The notes beneath the pieces are model-generated. The model saw only the letters and a list, made by a program, of their open reading frames with translations. It did not search any database and was not told the origin of the DNA. A DNA stretch of 64,000 nucleotides from contig NZ_VSIY01000004.1 in the NCBI RefSeq assembly GCF_008086115.1, positions 310,001-374,000 of the forward strand. The letters are read 5' to 3'. The translations under genes and the position numbers were made by a program. This DNA comes from Maritimibacter fusiformis (GTDB lineage Bacteria > Pseudomonadota > Alphaproteobacteria > Rhodobacterales > Rhodobacteraceae). Position 1 is the stretch's first letter, and the number at the start of each line of letters is the position of its first letter. This document shows positions 18,273 through 27,520 of this stretch, one piece after another.

Positions 18273-19295
18273 CTAGAGTTTGACGATCTGCTTGCCCCGG
18301 TTGCCGCCCTTCAACATCGCCATGAAGGCCGCCGGCGCGTTTTCCAGCCCTTCGGCCACGTCTTCGAGATACTTGACGGTGCCATCCGCCACCAGCGGCG
18401 CGACTTCGCCCAGGAACGTCGGAAACCGGTCCCAGTGGTCCGAGATGATGAAGCCCCTGATCGCCAGCCGTTTCACCAGCACGGTCCGCCACAGGCGGGG
18501 CAACTGGTCCGGCCCGTCCGGCGGCGCGTCGAGGTCGTAGTAGGCGACCATGCCGCACAGCGGAATGCGCCCGCCTGTGTTCATCAGCGGCAGCACGCCG
18601 TCCAGCACCTTGCCCGCGACGTTCTCGAAATAGATGTCGACGCCATCGGGCGCGGCCTCGGCAATCGCCGCGCGCATCTCGCGCCCGTCGGCATGGGCCC
18701 GGTGATCAAGGCAGGCGTCAAAGCCGAACATCTCGGTCGCCAGCCTGCATTTCTCGGCCCCGCCCGCGATCCCGACCGTGCGCAGCCCGTATTTCTTCGC
18801 CAACTGCCCCACCATCGAGCCGACCGGCCCGGTCGCCGCCGCCACCACCAGCGTTTCGCCCGCCTTGGGCTGGCCGTAGGCATTCAGCCCATGCCAGCCG
18901 GTGAACCCGGGCATCCCCAGAACTCCCAGCGCCGTGGTCGGCGGCAGCGCCGGGTCGAGCTTGATCAACCCCTTGCCCGACCTGACCGCATGGCTGGCCC
19001 AACCGAGATCGCCGGTGACCAGATCGCCCTCGGCAAGCCCCCTGGCCTTGGAGGCGATCACCACGCCCACACCCGCACCTTCCATCGGCGCGCCGACCTC
19101 GATGGGCGCAGAATAGCTTTTCGCCGCATCCATGCGTCCCCGCATGTATGGATCGAGCGAGAAATGCGTGACCCTGACCGCGACCTCGCCATCGCCCGGC
19201 TCGGGCAGGTCGAAATCCTCCAGCCGGAAGTTCCCCAGCGTCACCGCGCCCTGTGGCCGGCTGGCGAGGACAATTCGTTGCGCATCCTTCGGCAT
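18273..19295 (-). CDS. NADP-dependent oxidoreductase, MDR superfamily (CurA / prostaglandin-reductase-like)
   Basis: A 340-aa zinc-independent medium-chain reductase. Visible family features are the opening VLASRPQG, the substrate-loop LDPYMRGRM (near 50), and the nucleotide-binding VVAAATGPVGSMVGQLAK (near 155). Members reduce the double bond of alpha,beta-unsaturated carbonyls using NADPH. ATG at 19295 follows AGAAGGAAAG. It faces away from the acyl-CoA ligase gene across 93 nt and may act on enone intermediates of that cluster, which is inference only. Confidence 0.9.
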   Translation of the reverse strand: MPKDAQRIVLASRPQGAVTLGNFRLEDFDLPEPGDGEVAVRVTHFSLDPYMRGRMDAAKSYSAPIEVGAPMEGAGVGVVIASKARGLAEGDLVTGDLGWASHAVRSGKGLIKLDPALPPTTALGVLGMPGFTGWHGLNAYGQPKAGETLVVAAATGPVGSMVGQLAKKYGLRTVGIAGGAEKCRLATEMFGFDACLDHRAHADGREMRAAIAEAAPDGVDIYFENVAGKVLDGVLPLMNTGGRIPLCGMVAYYDLDAPPDGPDQLPRLWRTVLVKRLAIRGFIISDHWDRFPTFLGEVAPLVADGTVKYLEDVAEGLENAPAAFMAMLKGGNRGKQIVKL

Positions 19296-19388
19296 CTGTG
19301 CTTTCCTTCTGTCAATCCTTGCGGGCTCTCGTGACGCGAACAGAACCCGCCGGGAAAAGCAAGGGCAGACCCACCAGCGGAGGAATTG

Positions 19389-21020
19389 ATGCAGGGCCTG
19401 ATGATGAACCGCCCGCTGTCGATCATCGACATCCTGACCTATGCCGCCGAGGCGCATGCCGATGCCGGTATCGTGTCGGCCCGGACCGAAGGCGACATCC
19501 ACCGCCAAAGCTACGTTGAAACGCTGGCCCGGGTCGGGCAACTGGCCCATGCCCTGCGCGCGCTGGGAATCGGTGAGGGCGACCGGGTGGCGACACTGGC
19601 CTGGAACGGCTACCGGCATTTCGAGCTTTACTATGCCGTGTCGGGGATCGGCGCGGTCTGTCACACGATCAACCCGCGGCTGTCGGCCGAACAGATGATT
19701 TATATCGTCAACCACGCCGAGGACCGGGTGATCTTCGTCGATACCACCTTCGTCCCGATCCTTGCCGGTCTGCGCGACCACCTGCCGCCCGATCTGCGCA
19801 TCGTGGTGATGACGGATCACGACCACATGCCAGACACACCGATCGAGGTGCTGTGCTACGAGGGTCTGATCGACGGTCAGCCCGACACCTACGACTGGCC
19901 CGAGCTGGATGAGGACACCGCCGCGGGCCTGTGCTACAGCTCCGGCACCACCGGCAATCCCAAGGGCGCGCTCTACACCCACCGCTCGACCGTGCTGCAC
20001 GGGCTGACGGTTTCGCTGGTGATGGGGCCGGCGCTGCCGCAGGGCACCAACGTGCTGCCGGTGGTGCCGCTGTTTCACGTCAACGCCTGGGGCCTGCCCT
20101 ATGCCGGGCCGATGATGGGGGTGAACCTGGTAATGCCGGGGCCGGGGCTGGACGGGCCCAGCCTGTTCAAGCTGATGGAGTCCGAAGGCGTCTATTCCGC
20201 CTGGGGCGTGCCGACCGTCTGGATGGGGCTTCTGGCCGAGATCCGTGCCCAGGGCCGTCTGCCCGAGGGTTTCGGCGACGTGGTGATCGGCGGCTCGGCC
20301 CCGCCCCGCGCGATGATCGAGGCGTTCGAGAAACTCGGCGTCAAGGTCAACCACGCCTGGGGCATGACCGAGATGAGCCCGATCGGAACCCACGGCATCA
20401 TTCCGCCCAAGATCCGCGACCTGCCGCTGGAAAAGCGCGTCGACTACCAGGTGCCGCAGGGCCGCCGGGTGTTCGGCGTCGAAATGAAGATCGTGGACGA
20501 GGCCGGCCATCGTCTGCCGCATGACGGCAAGGCAGCGGGCGAGCTTTTCGTGCGTGGCAATTCGGTGATCTGTGGCTACTACAACAACCCCGAGGCCAGT
20601 GCGGCGGCCATCGACGCCGATGGCTGGTTCGGCACCGGCGATGTCGCCTCGATCGACCCGGCCGGCTATCTGACCATCCAGGACCGCGCCAAGGATCTGA
20701 TCAAGTCGGGCGGCGAGTGGATTTCCTCGATCGACCTCGAGAACGCGGCGATGTCGCACCCGGCCATCGCCAATTGCGCCGCCATCGGGGTGGCCCATCC
20801 GAAATGGGACGAACGCCCGGTGCTGATCGCGGTGGCGGCGGGCGAGGAGCGCCCGACGCTGGACGAGATGCACGCGCATATGGCCGCGCATTTCGCCAAG
20901 TGGCAGTTGCCGGACGATCTGATCTGGGTCGAGGCGCTGCCGCTCACCGCCACCGGCAAGGTCTCGAAAATGACGTTGCGGCACGACCTGGCCGATTACA
21001 CCCATCCGGACGTGTCCTGA
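19389..21020 (+). CDS. acyl-CoA synthetase (AMP-forming, medium/long-chain type)
   Basis: A 543-aa acid-CoA ligase. The ATP/AMP motif is YSSGTTGNPKGALYTH (about residue 180), followed by GWFGTGDVASID and the C-terminal lysine region TATGKVSKMTLR. ATG at 19389 lies 5 nt after GGAGG. It opens a plus-strand run of thiolase, acyl-CoA dehydrogenase, APH-type kinase and SDR, so it probably activates the carboxylic acid that the run degrades; by position it is the counterpart of LvaE in levulinate catabolism. DmdB-type methylmercaptopropionate-CoA ligases belong to the same family and cannot be excluded. Confidence 0.9.
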   Translation: MQGLMMNRPLSIIDILTYAAEAHADAGIVSARTEGDIHRQSYVETLARVGQLAHALRALGIGEGDRVATLAWNGYRHFELYYAVSGIGAVCHTINPRLSAEQMIYIVNHAEDRVIFVDTTFVPILAGLRDHLPPDLRIVVMTDHDHMPDTPIEVLCYEGLIDGQPDTYDWPELDEDTAAGLCYSSGTTGNPKGALYTHRSTVLHGLTVSLVMGPALPQGTNVLPVVPLFHVNAWGLPYAGPMMGVNLVMPGPGLDGPSLFKLMESEGVYSAWGVPTVWMGLLAEIRAQGRLPEGFGDVVIGGSAPPRAMIEAFEKLGVKVNHAWGMTEMSPIGTHGIIPPKIRDLPLEKRVDYQVPQGRRVFGVEMKIVDEAGHRLPHDGKAAGELFVRGNSVICGYYNNPEASAAAIDADGWFGTGDVASIDPAGYLTIQDRAKDLIKSGGEWISSIDLENAAMSHPAIANCAAIGVAHPKWDERPVLIAVAAGEERPTLDEMHAHMAAHFAKWQLPDDLIWVEALPLTATGKVSKMTLRHDLADYTHPDVS

Positions 21021-21086
21021 CCCCGCCGGGGATGCGATGGTAAGCCCGTGGCCGAACCCTCGGCGAAAGACAGAAAGGACCATCCC

Positions 21087-22289
21087 ATGCGCGACGCGCT
21101 CATCGTCTCTACCGCCCGCACCCCGATCGGCAAGGCCTATCGCGGTGCCTTCAACGACACCCAGGCCCAGGCCCTGATCGGCCATGCGGTGAAACACGCC
21201 GCCAGCCGTGCCGGGCTGGAGGGCGCCGAAATCGAGGACGTGATCGTCGGCGCGGCGCTGCAACAGGGCTCGACCGGCACCAACATCGGCCGCCAGGCCG
21301 CGATCCGCGCCGGGTTTCCCGACACCGTGTCGGGCATGTCGCTGGACCGGCAATGCGCCTCGGGCATGATGGCCATCGCCACTGCGGCGAAACAGGTGAT
21401 CCATGACGGCATGGACATCGCTATCGGCGGCGGCGTCGAATCGATCAGCCTGGTGCAGACCGGCGACATGCGCATGGACCGCGCGCTCGACCCGTGGATC
21501 GTCGAGCACAAGCCGGCGCTCTACATGGCCATGCTGGAAACCGCCGAGGTGGTCGCCCAGCGCTACGGCGTCAGCCGCGAGGCGCAGGACGAATACGCCC
21601 TGCAATCGCAGCAACGCACCGCAGCGGCGCAGGCCGCGGGCAAGTTCGACGACGAGATCGTGCCGATGGCGTCCGTGATGAAGGTGAAGGACAAGGAAAC
21701 CGGTGTGGTCTCCGATGTCGAGGTGACGCTCGAGAAGGACGAGGGCAACCGCCCCTCGACCACGCTCGAAGGACTGTCCTCGCTCAAACCCGTGCATTCC
21801 GGCGGCCAGCAGATCGCAGAGGGCGGTTTCATCACCGCCGGCAACGCCTCGCAGCTTTCCGATGGCGCCTCCGCCGCCGTGGTGATGGAGGCGCGCGAGG
21901 CCGAGCGTCGCGGGCTGACCCCCCTTGGCCGCTATGTCGGCATGGCGGTGGCGGGGCTGGACCCTGCCGAAATGGGCATCGGCCCGGTCCACGCGGTGCC
22001 GAAACTGCTCAAGCTCAATGGCCTGACGATGGACGACATCGGCTTGTGGGAACTGAACGAAGCCTTCGCCGTGCAGGTCATCTACAGCCGCGACACGCTT
22101 GGCATCCCGAACGATCTGCTCAACGTCAACGGCGGCGCGATTTCCATCGGCCACCCCTACGGCATGTCGGGCGCGCGCATGGTCGGCCACGCCCTGATCG
22201 AGGGCAAGCGGCGCGGCGCGCGCTATGTCGTCTGCACCATGTGCGTCGGCGGCGGCATGGGTGCGGCGGGCCTGTTCGAGGTGCTCTGA
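21087..22289 (+). CDS. acetyl-CoA C-acyltransferase (thiolase)
   Basis: A 400-aa thiolase. The nucleophilic Cys90 is in SLDRQCASG, His356 in IGHPYGMSG, and the second Cys386 in CVGGGMGAA, so the catalytic set is complete. It cleaves 3-ketoacyl-CoA to acetyl-CoA and a shorter acyl-CoA, or condenses acetyl-CoA. ATG at 21087 follows AGAAAGGA. It lies 66 nt after the ligase gene and 79 nt before the dehydrogenase gene on the same strand, consistent with the terminal step of the same degradation route. Confidence 0.93.
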   Translation: MRDALIVSTARTPIGKAYRGAFNDTQAQALIGHAVKHAASRAGLEGAEIEDVIVGAALQQGSTGTNIGRQAAIRAGFPDTVSGMSLDRQCASGMMAIATAAKQVIHDGMDIAIGGGVESISLVQTGDMRMDRALDPWIVEHKPALYMAMLETAEVVAQRYGVSREAQDEYALQSQQRTAAAQAAGKFDDEIVPMASVMKVKDKETGVVSDVEVTLEKDEGNRPSTTLEGLSSLKPVHSGGQQIAEGGFITAGNASQLSDGASAAVVMEAREAERRGLTPLGRYVGMAVAGLDPAEMGIGPVHAVPKLLKLNGLTMDDIGLWELNEAFAVQVIYSRDTLGIPNDLLNVNGGAISIGHPYGMSGARMVGHALIEGKRRGARYVVCTMCVGGGMGAAGLFEVL

Positions 22290-22368
22290 GGCAACCCCAC
22301 CCGTTGTCGGGCGCGGCCCCGCCCGCTAGCCTGACAACGGGCAACCACCGAAACAAGGAGAAGGCCAG

Positions 22369-23604
22369 ATGGATCTTGGCGTGACCGACAAGGTGCGACC
22401 GCTGATCGAGCAGGTGCGCAAGATGATCGCCGAAGAGATCGAGCCGCTGAACGAGGTGTTCTTTGCGGAGGTTGGCAAGCACCCCTCCGGCGACCGCTTC
22501 AAGCACACCGCCCGGCAGCTTGAAATCCTCGACGAGTTGAAGGCGAAGGCGCGCAAGCGGGGCCTGTGGAACTTCTGGCTGACCGGCAGCGACGAGGGCT
22601 ATGGCCTGACCACGGTGGAATACGCCTATCTGGCCGAGGAAATGGGCAAGGTTCCGATCGCCGCCGAGGTGTTCAACTGCTCGGCGCCGGATACCGGCAA
22701 CATGGAGGTGCTGGAACGCTACGGCACCGAGGCGCAGAAGGCCCGCTGGCTTGGCCCGCTGCTCGAGGGCGAGATCCGCTCGGCCTATGTGATGACCGAA
22801 CCCGGCGTCGCCTCGTCCGATGCCGCCCAGCTTGATTTCCGCGCCGTGCGCGATGGCGACGACTGGGTGCTCAACGGCGAGAAATGGTGGATTTCCGGCG
22901 CAGGCGACCCGCGTTGTGCGGTCTACATCGTGATGGCCGCGACCGATCCCGACGCCCACAAGCACAGCCGCCACTCGATGTTCGTGATGCCCGCCGACAC
23001 CCCAGGCGTCGAGGTCTTGCGCCCGATGGAGGTGTTCGGCGAGGACGACGCGCCGCACGGCCACATGCACATCCGCTTTACCGACGTGCGCATCCCCGCC
23101 GAGGCCATGATCCTGGGCCAGGGGCGCGGCTTCGAGGTGGCGCAGGGCCGGCTTGGCCCGGGCCGCATCCACCACACCATGCGCGCCATCGGCCAGGCCG
23201 AAAAGGCGCTGGAGATGATGTGCCGGCGCGGTCTGTCGCGCACCGCCTTCGGCAAGCGGCTGATCGAACTTGGCGCGAATTACGACATCATCGCCAACGC
23301 CCGCATGGAGATCGAGATGGCGCGGCTTCTCTGCCTCAAGGCGGCCTGGATGATGGACACCGCCGGCGTGCGCGAGGCGCAGCCGTGGATTTCCCAGATC
23401 AAGGTGGTCGCGCCGCTCATGGCCGGCAAGGTCATCGACGAGGCCATGCAACTGCACGGCGCGGCGGGCATCAGCCAGGATTTCGACCTCACCCGGATGT
23501 GGACCCATGTGCGCACGCTGCGCTTTGCCGATGGCCCGGACGCCGTCCATCGCCGCCAGGTCGCGCGCGCCGAACTGCGCAAATACACCAACGAAAAGAT
23601 CTGA
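22369..23604 (+). CDS. acyl-CoA dehydrogenase (ACAD10/11 - LvaC-like)
   Basis: A 411-aa FAD-dependent acyl-CoA dehydrogenase. Features include the substrate/flavin motif VMTEPGVASSDAAQ, WWISGAGDPRC, and the C-terminal QLHGAAGISQDFDL with LRFADGPDAVHR. The long FVMPADTPGVEV region and the C-terminal motif fit the ACAD10/ACAD11 subgroup. The next gene, 4 nt downstream, is an APH-type phosphotransferase; in eukaryotic ACAD10/11 these two domains are fused, and in the Pseudomonas lva operon they are separate (LvaA, LvaC). I infer a role in converting phosphorylated 4-hydroxyacyl-CoA rather than simple beta-oxidation. Confidence 0.9.
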   Translation: MDLGVTDKVRPLIEQVRKMIAEEIEPLNEVFFAEVGKHPSGDRFKHTARQLEILDELKAKARKRGLWNFWLTGSDEGYGLTTVEYAYLAEEMGKVPIAAEVFNCSAPDTGNMEVLERYGTEAQKARWLGPLLEGEIRSAYVMTEPGVASSDAAQLDFRAVRDGDDWVLNGEKWWISGAGDPRCAVYIVMAATDPDAHKHSRHSMFVMPADTPGVEVLRPMEVFGEDDAPHGHMHIRFTDVRIPAEAMILGQGRGFEVAQGRLGPGRIHHTMRAIGQAEKALEMMCRRGLSRTAFGKRLIELGANYDIIANARMEIEMARLLCLKAAWMMDTAGVREAQPWISQIKVVAPLMAGKVIDEAMQLHGAAGISQDFDLTRMWTHVRTLRFADGPDAVHRRQVARAELRKYTNEKI

Positions 23605-23608
23605 GCCG

Positions 23609-24637
23609 ATGCCTCATGCCGCCGCCCAGCTTGACACCGAGGCCGTCGACCGCTGGCTGACCGCGCATCTGCCCGGCTATCGCGGCCCGCTCACCGCCGA
23701 GAAATTCGCCGCCGGGCAATCGAACCCCACCTTCCTTCTGCATGCCGCCTCGGGCGACTACGTGCTCCGGCGCAAGCCCCCCGGCCAGCTTCTGAAATCT
23801 GCCCATGCGGTCGATCGCGAGTTTCGCGTGCAAAAGGCGCTGGCGGGCACCGATGTGCCGGTCGCGCGGATGCATCTGCTTTGCGAGGATGAGAGCGTGA
23901 TCGGCTCGGTCTTCTACGTCATGCAGGCGGTGCGGGGCCGGGCGATTCCAACCCCCGACATGCCCGGCGCAACGCCCGAGGAACGCGCCGCCGTCTTTGC
24001 CGAGATGGGCCGGGTTCTGGCGGCGATCCACGAGGTCGATATCGACGCCGTGGGTCTCTCCGACTTCGGCCCGCCCGGCAATTATTTCCACCGCCAGACC
24101 GACCGCTGGACCAAGCAATACCGCGCCTCCGAGACGCGTCAGATCGCCGACATGGACGCGCTGATCGGCTGGCTCGATGCCAACATGCCCGCGGATGACG
24201 GCCAGCGGCGGCTGGTGCATGGCGACTACCGCATCGACAACCTGATGTTTGCCGAGGATGGCCCGGCCTGCGTCGCGGTGCTCGATTGGGAGCTGTCCAC
24301 CATCGGCCACCCCTATGCCGACCTTGCCGCGCTGATCATGCAATGGGCGATGCCGCCGGGCGGCGAGGGGCGGGGGCTGGCCGGGCTCGACCGCGCCGCG
24401 CTGGGCATCCCGAGCGACGAGGCGTTCACCGCGCAATACTGCGCCGCGCGCGGGCTGCCCGGCATCGACAACATGAACTTCTACCTCGCCTTTGCCTTTT
24501 TCCGCATGGGCGCGATCCTGCAAGGCGTGTTGAAACGCGCGCTTGACGGCAACGCCTCGAACCCGACGCTTGCGATCCGGCTGGGCGACGCCGTGCCGCA
24601 ATTCGCCGCCAAGGGGCTTGAGGCCGCGCATGGCTGA
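23609..24637 (+). CDS. APH-family phosphotransferase (ACAD10/11 N-domain / LvaA-like)
   Basis: A 342-aa kinase-fold protein. The catalytic loop is VHGDYRIDNLMF and the metal-binding motif VLDWELSTIGHPYADL; the N-terminal FAAGQSNPTFLL and YVLRRKPPG (ATP-binding Lys/Arg region) are typical of the ACAD10/11 kinase domain rather than of drug-resistance enzymes. It starts 4 nt after the acyl-CoA dehydrogenase and overlaps the SDR gene by 8 nt. By analogy with LvaA it would phosphorylate the hydroxyl of a 4-hydroxyacyl-CoA. No aminoglycoside resistance should be read from the family name. Confidence 0.9.
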   Translation: MPHAAAQLDTEAVDRWLTAHLPGYRGPLTAEKFAAGQSNPTFLLHAASGDYVLRRKPPGQLLKSAHAVDREFRVQKALAGTDVPVARMHLLCEDESVIGSVFYVMQAVRGRAIPTPDMPGATPEERAAVFAEMGRVLAAIHEVDIDAVGLSDFGPPGNYFHRQTDRWTKQYRASETRQIADMDALIGWLDANMPADDGQRRLVHGDYRIDNLMFAEDGPACVAVLDWELSTIGHPYADLAALIMQWAMPPGGEGRGLAGLDRAALGIPSDEAFTAQYCAARGLPGIDNMNFYLAFAFFRMGAILQGVLKRALDGNASNPTLAIRLGDAVPQFAAKGLEAAHG

Positions 24638-25412
24638 TTTCGCCGGAAAGGTCGTCCAGATCACCGGTGCGGCCTCGGGCCTCGGCGCGCTTGCGGCGCA
24701 GGAGTTTGCCGCGAAAGGCGCGCGGCTGATGTTGTCGGACGTGAACGCGGGCGGGCTGGACGAAATCACCCGCGCGCTTGCGGCCAGGGGAGCCGAGGTG
24801 CTGGCCGAGGCGTTTTCCGTCAGCGACGACAGCGCGATGGCCGCCCATGTCGCGGCGGGAGTGGCGCGGTTCGGGCGGCTCGATATCGCCCTGAACAACG
24901 CGGGCATCGCCGCCGGGCTGAACCGTCTGCCCGACATCCCGCTGGGGGACTACGACCGGATCATGGAGGTCAACGCCAGGGGCGTCTTTGTCGGGATGCG
25001 CCACCAGATCCCCGCGATGCTGGCGGCGGGCGGCGGTTCGATCCTCAACACCGCCTCGGCGGCAGGGCTGGTCGGGGCCGGGCAACTGGCCGCCTATGCC
25101 GCCTCGAAACACGCTGTGGTCGGCATGACCCGGTCGGCGGCGGACGAGCTTGCCCGCCACAACATCCGCGTCAACGCGAACTGCCCCAGTTTCGCCGACA
25201 CCGCTATGGTGGCGGCGATGAGCGACGAGATCACCGCCCGCCACGCCATCCCACCGGATGAAGCCCGCGCTCGCATCGCCGCCCGCGTGCCGATGCACCG
25301 CGTCGCCGATCCGGCCGAGGTGGTGCAGGCGATGCTGTGGATCGTGTCGGACGAAAACAGCTTCATGACCGGGCAGGCGGTGTCGGTCGATGGTGGCCTG
25401 ACGGCGATCTGA
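24630..25412 (+). CDS. SDR family oxidoreductase (LvaD-like candidate)
   Basis: A 260-aa classical short-chain dehydrogenase. The cofactor motif TGAASGLG is at about 12-19, Asp in LSDVNAGG suggests preference for NAD, NNAG is present, and the catalytic set Ser (TASAAG), Tyr and Lys (YAASK) is complete. It overlaps the kinase gene by 8 nt, so it belongs to the same operon. A 3-hydroxyacyl-CoA dehydrogenase role would fit between the dehydrogenase/kinase pair and the thiolase; substrate not shown by the sequence. Confidence 0.9.
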   Translation: MADFAGKVVQITGAASGLGALAAQEFAAKGARLMLSDVNAGGLDEITRALAARGAEVLAEAFSVSDDSAMAAHVAAGVARFGRLDIALNNAGIAAGLNRLPDIPLGDYDRIMEVNARGVFVGMRHQIPAMLAAGGGSILNTASAAGLVGAGQLAAYAASKHAVVGMTRSAADELARHNIRVNANCPSFADTAMVAAMSDEITARHAIPPDEARARIAARVPMHRVADPAEVVQAMLWIVSDENSFMTGQAVSVDGGLTAI

Positions 25413-25439
25413 GCCAAACCATACGCTGCCGTATGCTAT

Positions 25440-26573
25440 CTAGTCCAGCGTCTGCCGATAGCGCAGCATCGACACCACCACGATCACCGCGCCGATGATC
25501 GCCATCGCCCGCAGGTCCACCGCAATATCGGCCAGGTCCGCCCCCTTCAGCATCACCTTGCGCACCAGCCGCAGGAAATGCGTCGCGGGCATCGCGGCAC
25601 CGATTGCCTGCGCCCAGCCCGGCATCCCGGCAAAGGGGAACATGAAGCCCGACAGCAGGATCGTCGGCAGGATCAGAAAGAAACTCGCCTGCATCGCCTG
25701 CATCTGGGTTTTCACCACCGTCGAGATCAGGAACCCCAGCGCCAGGTTGACCACGATATAGATGTTGAAGCCGACGAAGAACGCCAGCGGCGAGCCGATG
25801 AAGGGCACCCCGAACACCAGCCCCGCGCCGGCCAGGAACACGATGGTCTGGACATAGCCCACCAGCACATAGGGCAGCACCTTACCCACCATCACCTCGA
25901 ACGGGCGCACCGGGGTGGCCAGCAGAGTCTCCATCGTGCCGCGCTCGACCTCGCGCACGATGGCGACGGCGGTGATCATCACCATCGTCATCGCGAGGAT
26001 GATCGCCAAGAGGCCCGGCACGATGTTGATCGAGGTTTCGGCCTCGGGATTGAATTGCCGGTGCACCGAGACCGAGAACGGCGGCGGGCGGCCAGCGGCA
26101 AAGGCCAGCGGCCCCTCCAGCGTCTGCTTGATCGCCACCTCGACGATGCCCCCCAGCGCCGACACCGCCGAGCCAACGGCGGTCGGGTCCGAGGCGTCGG
26201 CGGCCACCAGGATGTCGGGCGACAGCCCCCGGATCACGTCACGCTCGAACCCCGGCGGGATCACCACGACGAAATTGGCGCTGCCGTCGCGCAGCGCCCG
26301 GTCGCCGTCTTCCTGCCCGGTCACGACACCGATGAAGTCGAAATAGTCGCTCGTCTCCATCCCCGCCAGCACGGCACGCGCGGTCGGACTTTCGTCGGCC
26401 ATCTCTACCAGTGTCGGCAGGTTGTGCGGGTCCGAGTTGATCGCGAAGCCGAACAGGAACAACTGCACGATCGGGATCATGATCATCATCGCGAAGGTCA
26501 TCCGGTCGCGCCGCATCTGGACGAATTCCTTGACCAGAACCGCCCCGAACCGCGCCAGCGACAGATGCATCAT
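25440..26573 (-). CDS. ABC-2 type transporter permease
   Basis: A 377-aa membrane protein with the YhhJ/YbhR layout: an N-terminal membrane segment (about 25-47), a large periplasmic domain (about 50-170) and five more segments, with REVERGTMETLLATPVRPFEV as the ABC-2 loop after the second segment. It begins in an ATGA overlap with the ATPase gene and ends the tetR-hlyD-ATPase-permease operon. Together these form a putative tripartite-type exporter of the inner membrane; substrates of relatives include drugs and organic cations. Confidence 0.92.
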   Translation of the reverse strand: MMHLSLARFGAVLVKEFVQMRRDRMTFAMMIMIPIVQLFLFGFAINSDPHNLPTLVEMADESPTARAVLAGMETSDYFDFIGVVTGQEDGDRALRDGSANFVVVIPPGFERDVIRGLSPDILVAADASDPTAVGSAVSALGGIVEVAIKQTLEGPLAFAAGRPPPFSVSVHRQFNPEAETSINIVPGLLAIILAMTMVMITAVAIVREVERGTMETLLATPVRPFEVMVGKVLPYVLVGYVQTIVFLAGAGLVFGVPFIGSPLAFFVGFNIYIVVNLALGFLISTVVKTQMQAMQASFFLILPTILLSGFMFPFAGMPGWAQAIGAAMPATHFLRLVRKVMLKGADLADIAVDLRAMAIIGAVIVVVSMLRYRQTLD

Positions 26574-27520
26574 TCCCCCGGCCCCCCGGGTGCGCCGAAA
26601 TTATCGGCGGCGGTCGCCATCAGGTAGATGAACGCCTCTTCCAGCTCGGTGTCCTTCTTCTGCCAGCGATGCGTGCCGTTCTTCTTCTTTTCCTCCGCAA
26701 TCACCGCAGCCAGCGCCGCCTCGTCTGTGCCCGAGACATGCAGTTGCGCGCCGAAGCGGGCCACCTGCTCGACACCGGGGCGGCTGGCCAGCGCATCCTC
26801 CAACTCCGTCAGGTCGGGGCCATCCACGCGCCAGGTGTGCAGCCCGACCTTGGCCGGGATCTCCGCCGCAGGCCCGTCGATCAGTTTGCGGCCATAGGCG
26901 ATATAGGCGATGAAATCGCACTGGATCGCCTCGTCCATGTAGTGCGTCGAGACCAGCACGGTGACGCCGCGCTTTGACAGCCGCCGGATCTCGTCCCAGA
27001 AATCGCGCCGCGCCTTGGGATCGACGCCCGCCGTGGGCTCATCGAGCAGCAAAAGCCGCGGCTGGTGCTGCATGCAGGCCGCCAGCGCCAGCCGCTGTTT
27101 CCAGCCGCCCGACAGCGTGCCCGCCAACTGGTCGCCGCGCCCCTCCAACCCCAGGTCGGTCAACGTCTTGTCCACCACCTTGCGCCGGTTTTTCAGCCGG
27201 TACATCCGGGCCATGAAATCGAGGTTCTCGCGGATCGTCAGATCGCCGTAGAGCGAGAATTTCTGCGTCATGTAGCCGACGTTTTCCTTGATCTTCGGCG
27301 CTTCGGTCAGGATGTCGTAGCCCAGGCATTCGCCCGCGCCGCCATCCGGCGTCAGAAGCCCGCACATCATCCGGATCGTGGTGGTCTTGCCCGAGCCGTT
27401 CGGCCCCAGAAAGCCATAGATCGCGCCCGGCGGCACATCCATGTCGACCGCGTCGACCACGGTCTTGTCGCCGAACACCTTGGTCAGCCCGCGCACCGAA
27501 ATGGCCGGGGTGTCGGTCAT
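26570..27520 (-). CDS. ABC transporter ATP-binding protein (efflux, DrrA/YbhF type)
   Basis: A 316-aa ATPase: Walker A GPNGSGKTT, signature LSGGWKQRLALA, Walker B LLLLDEPTAGVDP and H-loop VSTHYMDEA. The C-terminal 80 residues are a typical DrrA-like extension. Unlike YbhF of E. coli it has one nucleotide-binding domain, so it would act as a dimer. Its ATG overlaps the hlyD stop (ATGA) and its own stop overlaps the permease start. ATG at 27520 was chosen for that overlap. Confidence 0.93.
   Translation of the reverse strand: MTDTPAISVRGLTKVFGDKTVVDAVDMDVPPGAIYGFLGPNGSGKTTTIRMMCGLLTPDGGAGECLGYDILTEAPKIKENVGYMTQKFSLYGDLTIRENLDFMARMYRLKNRRKVVDKTLTDLGLEGRGDQLAGTLSGGWKQRLALAACMQHQPRLLLLDEPTAGVDPKARRDFWDEIRRLSKRGVTVLVSTHYMDEAIQCDFIAYIAYGRKLIDGPAAEIPAKVGLHTWRVDGPDLTELEDALASRPGVEQVARFGAQLHVSGTDEAALAAVIAEEKKKNGTHRWQKKDTELEEAFIYLMATAADNFGAPGGPGE

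Noticed and set aside
19389-21020. DmdB (methylmercaptopropionate-CoA ligase).
   Set aside because: No DmdC-sized dehydrogenase or DmdD-like enzyme follows; the neighbouring kinase and ACAD10/11-like dehydrogenase point elsewhere. Kept only as an alternative.
18273-22190. A very long minus-strand open frame opposite the acyl-CoA ligase and thiolase genes.
   Set aside because: Only its last 340 codons (18273-19295) have family motifs and a ribosome binding site; the rest is antisense to two clear enzymes and is a high-GC artefact. The same holds for long frames at 1241-3172, 12638-14383 and 15361-17253.
23609-24637. Aminoglycoside resistance gene.
   Set aside because: The APH fold is shared, but the sequence and operon match the acyl-CoA-linked kinase of ACAD10/11 and LvaA.
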